Positions 27,540-35,807 of a stretch of DNA of 64,000 bases are shown here, in pieces. Source of the DNA: Ruminococcus_G sp964621905 (GTDB lineage Bacteria > Bacillota > Clostridia > Lachnospirales > Lachnospiraceae); the NCBI GenBank assembly GCA_964621905.1, contig CAZUNG010000014.1, positions 12,765 through 76,764 on the forward strand, given 5' to 3'. The translations under genes were made by a program, and so were the position numbers. A model generated the notes under the pieces. The model did not search any database, was not told the DNA's origin, and saw nothing but the letters and a program-made list of their open reading frames with translations. Numbering within the stretch: position 1 is the first letter of the stretch; each line of letters starts with the position of its first letter.

Positions 27540-30500
27540 TTACTTTATGGTTCCTTTTATTCCGGATGAATAAGCTCCGAAGACCTTCTCACCGTTTACT
27601 GTACGGTATGCGCGCATCTTATACGTATAGGTCCCTTTCTTTAGTCCCTTTTCCGTGTAGCTCGTTGTACTTCCTTTCCCTACCTGTGTCACATACTGAT
27701 ACTTTCCGGTTTTCGGATCGATACGGTAAATCCGGTATCCGCTTGCCCCGTTTACTTTACTCCAGCTGATCTTCATACTGGTGGCGGAGGCTTCCTTTGC
27801 TGTAATATTTTTTACCTGTGTCGGTACCGGTTTCCCGTTCAGTCCGGTGCTGTATGCGCCGAAATATTTCGTGTTGTTCACTGTCCGGTATGCCCTTACA
27901 ATATAGTAGTATGTCTTTCCGGATGTCAGTTTGTTGTGTACATAAGAAGTCGTACTTCCATTTGCAATCTGTGCTGCATATTTCCAGGCTCCGTTCAAAG
28001 AAGTTCTGTAATATACGCGGTACCCGCTCGCCCCGCTTACCTTGTTCCAGCTGACTTTCAGCGCCTGATATCCCCAGGACTGAACTTTGGAGAGTACCGT
28101 TCTCTCAGGCACTGCCTTGCCTGTGATTCCGGCCTTTACATAGTCTCCAAGCTGCGATTTGCCGCCAAGCGTATATACCGCACGAACAGTATAAATATAG
28201 GAAGTACCAGTTGTCAGGCCAGTGTCGCGGTATGAAGTCTTGTCCTGTCCTTCTACGGTCGCGATTCCTTTGTAGCTTCCGCCCGCCGTTTTCCGGTATA
28301 CACGGTATCCTTCTGCACCCTTTACAGATTTCCATGTCACGTTCACGGTATTATAATTGACTGATTTCACGGAGCTTAAACTTACCGGACCTCTCATCAC
28401 TTCCTGAAGCTCATACAGTGTCTTCTCTGCGTCAGTCAGTTTCTGAACATTCGTGACCCTTCCTTTCTGTGCAGAACTGAGTTTTTCATATTCTGTACGG
28501 GCAAGGTCGATTGCCTCAGCACTGTCAAGCGTCACTTCTCCGATCTGATCAATCAGCTCCACGACCTTTTCCGCTGCTGACACATCACCTGCCACTGCAT
28601 TTTTCAGTGTCTCGCAGGCTTCATCGACTTCTGTCTGTGATGCCGGCAGATTCAGCATAGCCGCATTCGCCGCATCATATGCCTCTTTGACTGCCTCGTT
28701 TTCCAGCAGCATCTCTTTATTCTGATCACTGTTGACTGCTGCAATCTGTGCCGCCAGGTCATCTTTATTCGCACGCACTTTTCCGCTGCCGCCGCCGCCG
28801 ACCGCAAAACCACCGCCGATATCACTTCCGTACGCAACCGTAAACTGTACACGCACGACGTCTCCGTCCGAGAGGTAGCTGTCCGCAAAACCGACATTCG
28901 GGAATACATTGTTCAGGCAGTACATCCATCCTGAGCCCTGTGCATAGTCAAACTCACCCAGTTCACCGGTAGTACCCCATTCTGCATCAAAATCGATCCC
29001 CAGATCATTCAGATCTTCATTCAGTGATGCATCCAGAATCAGATCTTTCGTTGCTGTCTTCGGCCTTCTCGCATTGGCTCCCAGGATCGATGACAGATAA
29101 AATCCGCTTTCAAGAGATCCGGTACTGTTGTAATCATATCCATTTTCCTGGATCAGACGTCCCAGTGCCTGCGCCGAATTTTCACCTTCATAGACCGGTA
29201 TCTTTACAGGCTCAATGATATATCCACAGTTAATCGTCGATGCCTCAATTCCCATCGTGGCATATCCAATCAGTTCCCCTTTGGCTGCCTGTTCATAGCG
29301 GATCGTATACGTTCTGCTCACAGTCTGTCCGTCAGCGTCCGCAGCTTCAATGCTGACTGCATACTCCCCGTCCTCTTTCCCGCTGAAATTCAGTGTATAA
29401 CTTGCCTTTACGCTGTCATTCCAGGTCGGTTTAAGGACCTGACCGTCAAATGTTACCGTTGCATCAATTTTATTTCCTTCTCTATCCCGTGCGATAACAT
29501 CAAATGTTCTTCTGCTGCCCCGCTGAAGCATGCCATCCTCAAGCGTTGTCTCGATTGTCAGCACACCCGACTTTTTAAGCGCCATCATATACCCGGAATC
29601 ATTCTTATAGTAAATGGTTCCCTGGCGGTCACAGATCGCACTGGTAATGCAATACTGCTTCATGCTGTCTTCCGGCGTATACAAAACACCGCTGCCCGGA
29701 TCTGCCTCTGTAAGTCCCGGTTTGTCTTTTACTACATAAATTTCACCGTTTTCAGAATTGACCGTAAAATAGGCATATACATATCCGCCGCTTTCATACG
29801 CCGTCGTCAAAAGTGCGGAACTCTGCGGGTAGGCATTCAGTGGTATGGTATATGCTTCTGTTGCTGTACCGTCAGAAGCCAGCTGAAGTACTTTAATGCT
29901 ATGTCCGTCAGGACTGAAATTGCTCGCGCCGCTGACACCGATATAGATTCTGCCGTTATAGACCAGCGGTGTGCTGGTACTCATGCCGCCGAGTGCAAAA
30001 GATGTAATGGAGCCATCATCAATGGCGCCGTCTTCAGACACTTTCGCAGAATACAGGTATCCTCCTTTCGACGCGAAATAAATACGATCCGTCACGGTAT
30101 CATAGGCGATATCCGTTCTGATGTCACCTGCAAAGCCGCCAATCTCACTGATGACCTCACCGGTATACTTATCAAAGGAGTACAAAAATGCCGTATTGCT
30201 GGAGTAATTCTTCTCACCGTCATCCGTGCCGACGATCACATACCGGTCAGTCACGTAAGCACCTGCCCAATATACGCCGCCTGCGATCGTCTTTGTCCAT
30301 TCTGCTTGTTTCGTCTCTGTCTTCGCGGCATCCGCCTTGACACACACGAAATTGGCATCTTTTGTCTCGCTGTTCCAGAAACCGGTATAGACATAACCGT
30401 CGGAATACCGGATAGAAGAATTCGGCTGCCCGCCGAGTTCATCCCTGTAAACCCAGAGAGATTCCAGTGTGGCCGCATTAAATGCCTGGATACGCCCGCC

Positions 30501-31904
30501 GGCAAGACCGACAAAAATCATACCGCCGCCGTATGTCGGAGGCACGATAGAAAAATTACTGTTGCCGGCCATTGTTCCCGTTTCAAGAACTTCTCCCGTT
30601 TCTTTGTCGATTTTCAAAAGCTTGGTACCACTGTAACAGTACATATAACCGTCTACCAGAATCGGCGAGCTGACTGCCTGGTTACTGTAACCTTCGCCAA
30701 GTTTCTTTCCCCATTTCAGCTCAGTTTCCGACGCTGTCACCGGCGTTTCCGCTGAGGTAATCGCCATATTATACGGGCTGTTTCTGTAATCGTACCATTC
30801 CGCATCCAATTCAGGAAGTTCAGAACTTCCTGCGTCTTTAACTGTGATCGTCAGATACGGAGCAATCAGCGGATTCGCGTATTCGTCCTCACACTTCGCC
30901 GAAACATGATACGTTCCCGCTGTGTCAAATTTGACGGTGACTTTCCCCTCTCCATCTGTCACTGCCCCTGCGATATCTTTACCGGTTCCCAGATAACCGT
31001 TTGCATCAGACTCATCAGGTGTCACAAGCACCAGCTGTGCATCCTCCACCGCCTTTGTCTGCTGATCAATCATACTCTGCGCATAGTTCCCAAAATATGC
31101 AAAGTTATAACCCTTCAGTTCAAAAGAAATATCTTGCCCTGTTTCCGCCTCAAGGCTGGTGATTTTTGATCCGTTGGCGAAAAACATTCCATAATCATCC
31201 AGGAAATAAGATTCATCCTGGTAGAAAAAGAATTCCACATCATCTCCCGCTGCAACTTTACAGTTGTTTGCAGAATATCCGGTATATCCATAGGATGTTT
31301 CCACATCATCGTGCGGCGCGGCTCCGTTGACCGCAAAACCGATGCTGCTCGTCTCAACTCCGTTCATTTTTTTGATAAATCCGGAATCATCGACTACGAG
31401 ATACTCCTGGATATCGTCTTTTGTGGCCCCGTACAGATCAATATGAATCTGCACAAGCACATCAAGCGGAGTGATATCTCCCTCGTTTACATTGGTTCCA
31501 TATGTAAAGCCGTAGGATTTTGCCAGGTTAGAGGAAATCTCCGATGTCTTCGGAAGATAGAAAAACGTATCCCCCATTTTCATGGACATTTGTACTTCTG
31601 CCTTTTGGGCGCCCACTGTCACCTCCGCAGCAGCGCCGGCATTCTCGATCTCAGGATCAGCCGCAGAAACATCCGGCGCCTCTTCCTCTGTATCTTTTTC
31701 TGGTTCCTCCTGTGACGTTTCCCCTTCCGGAATGACTTCACCTTCCGGAACTTCCTGATCCGTTTCCGTGACATCAGCTTCCATCCCTTCCGTGACCGGG
31801 ACTGGCAGATCTTCCGCCGCTGCAAATGCCGCTGTCGGCACAGAAGTAAGGATCATCAACGCCGCCAGAATCATACTGATGATTCTGTTTTTAAACATCT
31901 TCAT
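27540..31904 (-). CDS. Giant secreted protein: beta-propeller fused to DUF4430, riboswitch-controlled
   Basis: 1454 residues. Signal peptide (1-28, cleavage after AFA), Glu/Pro-rich segment, an N-terminal beta region (about 90-360), a PQQ-like beta-propeller (about 366-778; repeated blades such as GGMIFVGLAGGRIQAFNAAT), an Ig-like module, DUF4430 (about 885-1030; GSGWMYCLNNVFPN, AYGSDIGG), one helical repeat (about 1115-1168) and three Fn3-like modules. No anchor motif. The open frame extends to 32009, but that part lies within the riboswitch leader; AAAGGAG is 10 bases before the ATG at 31904. Bacteroides BtuG, a very tight surface B12 binder, is also a beta-propeller, so two unrelated B12-binding folds may be joined here (inference). 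Single-gene unit. Confidence 0.85.
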   Translation of the reverse strand: MKMFKNRIISMILAALMILTSVPTAAFAAAEDLPVPVTEGMEADVTETDQEVPEGEVIPEGETSQEEPEKDTEEEAPDVSAADPEIENAGAAAEVTVGAQKAEVQMSMKMGDTFFYLPKTSEISSNLAKSYGFTYGTNVNEGDITPLDVLVQIHIDLYGATKDDIQEYLVVDDSGFIKKMNGVETSSIGFAVNGAAPHDDVETSYGYTGYSANNCKVAAGDDVEFFFYQDESYFLDDYGMFFANGSKITSLEAETGQDISFELKGYNFAYFGNYAQSMIDQQTKAVEDAQLVLVTPDESDANGYLGTGKDIAGAVTDGEGKVTVKFDTAGTYHVSAKCEDEYANPLIAPYLTITVKDAGSSELPELDAEWYDYRNSPYNMAITSAETPVTASETELKWGKKLGEGYSNQAVSSPILVDGYMYCYSGTKLLKIDKETGEVLETGTMAGNSNFSIVPPTYGGGMIFVGLAGGRIQAFNAATLESLWVYRDELGGQPNSSIRYSDGYVYTGFWNSETKDANFVCVKADAAKTETKQAEWTKTIAGGVYWAGAYVTDRYVIVGTDDGEKNYSSNTAFLYSFDKYTGEVISEIGGFAGDIRTDIAYDTVTDRIYFASKGGYLYSAKVSEDGAIDDGSITSFALGGMSTSTPLVYNGRIYIGVSGASNFSPDGHSIKVLQLASDGTATEAYTIPLNAYPQSSALLTTAYESGGYVYAYFTVNSENGEIYVVKDKPGLTEADPGSGVLYTPEDSMKQYCITSAICDRQGTIYYKNDSGYMMALKKSGVLTIETTLEDGMLQRGSRRTFDVIARDREGNKIDATVTFDGQVLKPTWNDSVKASYTLNFSGKEDGEYAVSIEAADADGQTVSRTYTIRYEQAAKGELIGYATMGIEASTINCGYIIEPVKIPVYEGENSAQALGRLIQENGYDYNSTGSLESGFYLSSILGANARRPKTATKDLILDASLNEDLNDLGIDFDAEWGTTGELGEFDYAQGSGWMYCLNNVFPNVGFADSYLSDGDVVRVQFTVAYGSDIGGGFAVGGGGSGKVRANKDDLAAQIAAVNSDQNKEMLLENEAVKEAYDAANAAMLNLPASQTEVDEACETLKNAVAGDVSAAEKVVELIDQIGEVTLDSAEAIDLARTEYEKLSSAQKGRVTNVQKLTDAEKTLYELQEVMRGPVSLSSVKSVNYNTVNVTWKSVKGAEGYRVYRKTAGGSYKGIATVEGQDKTSYRDTGLTTGTSYIYTVRAVYTLGGKSQLGDYVKAGITGKAVPERTVLSKVQSWGYQALKVSWNKVSGASGYRVYYRTSLNGAWKYAAQIANGSTTSYVHNKLTSGKTYYYIVRAYRTVNNTKYFGAYSTGLNGKPVPTQVKNITAKEASATSMKISWSKVNGASGYRIYRIDPKTGKYQYVTQVGKGSTTSYTEKGLKKGTYTYKMRAYRTVNGEKVFGAYSSGIKGTIK

Positions 31905-31952
31905 ACACTTACACTCCTTTTCTCTTGTTCTGACCATCGATAAAATTGAAAT

Positions 31953-31976
31953 AAAAAAAGAGCCGTAAACGGCTCT
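31953..31976 (-). terminator. Riboswitch-controlled terminator of the propeller/DUF4430 gene
   Basis: Leftward AGAGCCGT (complement of 31969-31976), two-base loop, ACGGCTCT, then seven T (31953-31959). It lies between the second aptamer and the start codon at 31904. Confidence 0.85.
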
Positions 31977-32067
31977 ATCTTTAGAACGGAACCTTTTTGC
32001 GCACAACAAAAGAAGGTCCTGGATTTTCTTCCCAATCCGCCTTGCCTACGAATCTTTTTTCACAAAC

Positions 32068-32222
32068 TGCGTTGTTGTATCCTGACTCGGGTTCATCCTA
32101 CCAAAAGCGCCTTCCCAGACCTTCGTCCAGTGGCATTTTGCCATCTTCGTCCCCCATACAGTAGAGATAGACTGTCCCGGATTCTCACCGGGTTCCGGTT
32201 AAACAGGCGTATCCCGCCTGAC
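32068..32222 (-). ncRNA. Cobalamin riboswitch (single-gene copy)
   Basis: Leftward the RNA has a closing stem CAGGCGGGATACGCCTG, the core ACCCGGTGAGAATCCGGGAC and ACAGTC, CTACTGTA, the CACTGGACGAAGG arm and the B12 box region AGTCAGGATACAACAAC. A 17-spacer promoter lies upstream and an intrinsic terminator lies about 90 bases downstream. Confidence 0.93.
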
Positions 32223-32261
32223 CACAGTTTTTATTCAGTTTATATCATGGTGTTATTCATT

Positions 32262-32290
32262 AATTTAGATGATTTCATCTGATTTGTCAA
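32262..32290 (-). promoter_or_regulatory. Promoter of the second riboswitch unit, palindrome in the spacer
   Basis: Leftward TTGACA (32285-32290), 17-base spacer, TAAATT (32262-32267). The perfect palindrome AGATGATTTCATCT (32267-32280) fills most of the spacer and would place a bound dimer between -35 and -10, suggesting a protein regulator in addition to the riboswitch. The rest of 32223-32375 shows no gene. Confidence 0.65.
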
Positions 32291-32375
32291 GATATAATGC
32301 AAAAATCCTGTCCGTATATTGTCAACTCCGTCATATTTCTGCTGTTCATACAGCTCAATTTGTAGGATAATAACC

Positions 32376-33689
32376 TTACTCCGGAATTTCCAGAATTATA
32401 CGTGTGACGTATTCCCTCTCATTTTGTATAAATTCCGCGGTCCCCTGGTAGCGTGCTGCAATCTCCTGTACGCTGCGCAGCCCGAATCCTTTACGTTTCC
32501 CCTGCATTCCCCCGCTTCTTTCGGCGGACACACTGTTCCTGATCTGAATCAGACATTTCCTGTCTTTTATTCCCATATCCAGATAAATATACGTTCCCTT
32601 TTCCTCCGCTATCTGCCTGCAGGATTTTAGGGCGTTTTCCAGGCAGTTGCCCAGCAGCACCGTCAGATTCACCTGATCCTCTCCTTTGAGCGGACCAAGT
32701 GTAACATAAGCCTGAAACTCCACATGATTCATGGCTGCATTTTCAGCGTAAAAACTGAGTAGTCCGTCTATCACCGCGTCTTCACAGTACCGGCTGCGTT
32801 CATCTTTCAGATAAAGATTCTCATAACTGCTCAGATATTCATCCAGAGCCTCTTGATTTCCCTGCCTGTTCAGCATGGTGATCACCCGGAAATGCTGGCG
32901 GGTGTCGTGATGAAGCCTTCGCGCATTCTCTATATCCGCTGTGATGGTTTCATACTGCAGCTGCCATATTTCCATCGTATTTTGCAGCTTCATCTGCCTG
33001 CGCATCAGATATATTTCATTAAAAAATATCAGATATACCAATGCGTCTGTCAACGCCAGGCAAATCAGAGGAACCAGCCTCTTCTTCGCATAGAACAGAA
33101 TAAACGGAACCGCCAGTATATAGAGAAGCAGAGTAGCCAGCACATACAGACAGGCCTTTTTCATCTCCTTTTTTTCCATGACAGCAATACTGTCCCGCAC
33201 GATATGGCGAAAGAACGGATACACAAAAACTCCGGTAAGAAGATACAAGATGACATATATCAGCAGTGTCTTTCCATCATAGGGAAAGTTGGCGCCTCTG
33301 CTTTTAAATGTAGTGCCAAAGGTAACCTGCGCAGATACCGTATATATGACAGCGGCATAGTGAAGAACCAGCATATAGACAAGAAAAACCGCCATCGTCC
33401 TCTTTTTTATAATCCACAGAAAATAAAGCAGCATCACTGCAATGACTGCTCCTGCATACAGATTCGAACATACCATCCGCAAAGTCACCGGCGCCGCCAA
33501 AGTAACAGCCGCCAGCCCGGCTGACGCCGCCACAAGAAAAACGATGACCATCAACAGGCATTTTCCTCTGCTGTACCGGATATTCTCATCTTCTATCGCA
33601 ACAAAGGCCAGAATCGCTACCGGGAAGGACTGAATAAAAAAACCGGCCCATTGAATAAGAACAAAATCCAATAACTCATCCATCCGCAT
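32376..33689 (-). CDS. GHKL sensor histidine kinase (AgrC/ComD type)
   Basis: 437 residues. About six membrane helices (to residue 215) form the sensor; a cytoplasmic kinase follows with the H-box RRLHHDTRQHF near 260, N-box LGNCLENALKSC near 345 and a G-box KGFGLRSVQEIAARY near 405. This is the HATPase_c_5 class that works with LytTR regulators, usually sensing peptides or membrane state. No peptide precursor gene is seen nearby. The ATG at 33689 overlaps the regulator stop as TGATG; a GTG one codon earlier is possible. Lies directly upstream of the B12 units on the same strand. Confidence 0.9.
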   Translation of the reverse strand: MRMDELLDFVLIQWAGFFIQSFPVAILAFVAIEDENIRYSRGKCLLMVIVFLVAASAGLAAVTLAAPVTLRMVCSNLYAGAVIAVMLLYFLWIIKKRTMAVFLVYMLVLHYAAVIYTVSAQVTFGTTFKSRGANFPYDGKTLLIYVILYLLTGVFVYPFFRHIVRDSIAVMEKKEMKKACLYVLATLLLYILAVPFILFYAKKRLVPLICLALTDALVYLIFFNEIYLMRRQMKLQNTMEIWQLQYETITADIENARRLHHDTRQHFRVITMLNRQGNQEALDEYLSSYENLYLKDERSRYCEDAVIDGLLSFYAENAAMNHVEFQAYVTLGPLKGEDQVNLTVLLGNCLENALKSCRQIAEEKGTYIYLDMGIKDRKCLIQIRNSVSAERSGGMQGKRKGFGLRSVQEIAARYQGTAEFIQNEREYVTRIILEIPE

Positions 33690-34432
33690 CACACTCTGTT
33701 TCTATGTCCTCTTTCCAGGCACCGGAAGAGGTACTCATGATATTGAATACGCGTCTGCTCCTTTTCTTTCCTGCTGATAAGAGCTGTTGTTCCATCTTTG
33801 AATTCACAGCTGCCGTTTTTACTGATATCCTCAATTTCTCCCATAGCCACAAGAAATCCTCTGCTGATCTTCAGAAAGTCCAGCCCCTTTAACTGTCGCT
33901 CTGCTTCGGAAAAAGTAATCGGAACCCAGACCGGGGAATCTTTGCCGTCGTAATAAATATCCACACCTCTTTTACTGCTCAGAATTTTGATCACTGACTC
34001 TTTCAGGAAATAAAATTTTTTATCACCTTTCTGCAATGTCAAGATCTGCTTTTTTTCATCCGTAAATGTCCTGGCACGCTGGATAAGTTCTTCAAGTTCC
34101 GCTTCCTTCACCGGCTTTAACAGGTAATGAACCGCCTTCAGAGCAAACGCCTCTACTGCAAAATCCGGTGAAGACGTCAGAAACGCAACGGACACATCCG
34201 GCAGACAGGCATGCGCCTTTCGCGCTGTCTCTATTCCATCCATTTCATCCATATAAATATCCAGAATCAAAAGTTCATACTCAGCCCCGCGTTCCAGATC
34301 CTGCACTAATGATTTTCCGTCGCTGTAACAGACTACATTCAACTCTTCGTGAAATTTTACAAATACAGCATTCAGCTTTCCCGCAATCTCTTCCAGTTCC
34401 TCTGTTCTGTCATCACATATCGCAATTCTCAT
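33689..34432 (-). CDS. LytTR family response regulator
   Basis: 247 residues. Receiver domain (1-120) with MRIAICDDR, phosphoacceptor Asp in LLILDIYMDEMDGIE near residue 57, Thr/Ser in AFLTSS and Lys in LLKPVKEAE. C-terminal LytTR DNA-binding domain (about 140-245; SSKRGVDIYY, LKISRGFLVAMGEIEDI). LytTR proteins bind paired direct repeats rather than palindromes. An open frame continues upstream to 34693, but AGGAGGG lies 6 bases before the ATG at 34432 and the receiver starts there. Target genes unknown. Confidence 0.92.
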   Translation of the reverse strand: MRIAICDDRTEELEEIAGKLNAVFVKFHEELNVVCYSDGKSLVQDLERGAEYELLILDIYMDEMDGIETARKAHACLPDVSVAFLTSSPDFAVEAFALKAVHYLLKPVKEAELEELIQRARTFTDEKKQILTLQKGDKKFYFLKESVIKILSSKRGVDIYYDGKDSPVWVPITFSEAERQLKGLDFLKISRGFLVAMGEIEDISKNGSCEFKDGTTALISRKEKEQTRIQYHEYLFRCLERGHRNRV

Positions 34433-34532
34433 AATACCCTCCTGTATTTCACTATAACACAGGTTTTTTTCGATTTCTATACTGTATTTACTGCGGTGCC
34501 CGCAATTATAAGATCCGTGTTTCCGGTACACT

Positions 34533-34561
34533 AAAACGGGAGTGCCCATCATGGACACCCC
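34533..34561 (-). terminator. Terminator after the oxidoreductase gene
   Basis: Leftward GGGGTGTCC pairs with GGGCACTCC (9 pairs, two G-U) around a 5-base ATGAT loop, followed by CG and TTTT. Located 20 bases past the stop at 34581. Confidence 0.7.
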
Positions 34562-34580
34562 CATACCCCTCTGACAAATA

Positions 34581-35600
34581 TCAGATTTTAACAACGCCTT
34601 TTGATACCAGTGCTTTCTGAGCTGCTTCACAGATCTGTGTCGCTGCAGTTCCGTCATGTACCACAACACCAGGTTTCTTTCCATTCTGTACACAGTCTAC
34701 AAACTCTTTCATTTCTTCCACGTATGCCTGCTGGAAACGTTCCGGGAAATTGCGTACACATTCCTGAACAACACCGTGTTTGTCATAGATCACAGCAAGA
34801 TTCTTAGCCGGAACCGGACTGACGCGAATACTGCCCTCTGTACCGATAATCTCTGTTTCAATATGATAGCCGTGCACTGCAGCCCGGCCTACATGAAGCT
34901 GTCCCATAGCACCATTCTTAAATGAGAAGGTGGCACATGCGGTTTCAACATCGCCCTGTTCTGTAAATCTCGGATGTTTTACGGTGCTTCCAATTGCATA
35001 TACTTCTTCCGGGTCGTCACCCAGGAACCAGCGCATCAGGTCAATATCATGGCTCGCCATATCCATCATGATACCGCCGCTCTTCGGAACGTATCCGCTG
35101 TCCAGTAAGCTTTCTGCGTCAGCATCAGGGTCAACGCCGGTAGCTTTTACAAGGTAAGGTTTTCCGATTGCGCCTTCGTCGATTTTCTTTTTCGCATATG
35201 CATAGGACGGGTCATATCTGCGCATGAAACCAAGCATGAATACGAGATCCGGATACTGCTCCACTTCTTTTTCCGTTGCATAGCATTCGTCAAGTGTAAC
35301 AGCAAGTGGTTTCTCACAGAAGATATGTTTTCCTGCTTTTAAAGCCAAGGAAATCTGCTCCGGATGGAATGTGGACGGGGATACGATCACAACTGCATCG
35401 ATATCCGGATCCTGACACATCTCGCCGAAATCAGCATATGTTTTTGCCACACCCAGTTCTGTTTTTGCATACTCAAGTTCTGCAGGCACAACAGAGCAGG
35501 CTGCCACCAGCTCAGCAGCCGGTACGCCAAATGCCAGGTTGTTCGCATGTGCACGTCCAAGTCTTCCTAATCCAACAATACCAATTCTTACTTTCTTCAT
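34581..35600 (-). CDS. Gfo/Idh/MocA oxidoreductase, inositol 2-dehydrogenase-like
   Basis: 339-residue NAD(P)-dependent dehydrogenase. Rossmann motif GIVGLGRLGRAH at about 6-17, the family lysine motif CEKPLA near 95-100, and the catalytic-region histidine in MDMASHDIDLMRWFLG near 170-185. Closest in character to myo-inositol 2-dehydrogenases (IolG), but sugar specificity cannot be read from sequence and no other inositol genes are nearby. ATG 35600 is preferred (start MKKVRIGIVG); an upstream in-frame ATG at 35639 has no homology. A single-gene unit with its own promoter, palindromic operator and terminator. Confidence 0.9.
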   Translation of the reverse strand: MKKVRIGIVGLGRLGRAHANNLAFGVPAAELVAACSVVPAELEYAKTELGVAKTYADFGEMCQDPDIDAVVIVSPSTFHPEQISLALKAGKHIFCEKPLAVTLDECYATEKEVEQYPDLVFMLGFMRRYDPSYAYAKKKIDEGAIGKPYLVKATGVDPDADAESLLDSGYVPKSGGIMMDMASHDIDLMRWFLGDDPEEVYAIGSTVKHPRFTEQGDVETACATFSFKNGAMGQLHVGRAAVHGYHIETEIIGTEGSIRVSPVPAKNLAVIYDKHGVVQECVRNFPERFQQAYVEEMKEFVDCVQNGKKPGVVVHDGTAATQICEAAQKALVSKGVVKI

Positions 35601-35651
35601 TCTCCAATTCCTCTCTTCACTGTGATTTCTCTCTTCCAAAGTTCAGATCTA

Positions 35652-35674
35652 TATAAATCGTCCGCCGATTTATA
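35652..35674. promoter_or_regulatory. Palindromic operator of the oxidoreductase gene
   Basis: Perfect 9-base inverted repeat TATAAATCG (35652-35660)/CGATTTATA (35666-35674) with a 5-base centre. It covers the predicted transcription start, so it should be a repressor site. Confidence 0.65.
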
Positions 35675-35679
35675 CATTA

Positions 35680-35708
35680 ATCATATCATAACAAATCCTT
35701 TTTCTCAA
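35680..35708 (-). promoter_or_regulatory. Promoter of the oxidoreductase gene
   Basis: Leftward TTGAGA (35703-35708), 17-base spacer, TGATATGAT with the -10 TATGAT at 35680-35685, an extended -10. The start point falls at the edge of the adjoining palindrome. Confidence 0.65.
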
Positions 35709-35807
35709 TTCTTTAGTAAAATTGCACGATTGATTTTTTCTTCCTGCAGAAACTTCAAGTAATTATTACGGGAACTGGTAAGACTTTCACATTCTTGCTT
35801 ACCGTTC

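Noticed and set aside
28775..28800. Gly/Pro-rich simple repeat near the DUF4430 domain as a separate element
   Set aside because: It is only the codon run of a glycine linker (GGGGSG) in the protein and has no sign of independent function.
31905..32009. N-terminal extension of the propeller/DUF4430 protein
   Set aside because: It lies in the riboswitch leader and spans the terminator; the signal peptide and ribosome site place the start at 31904.
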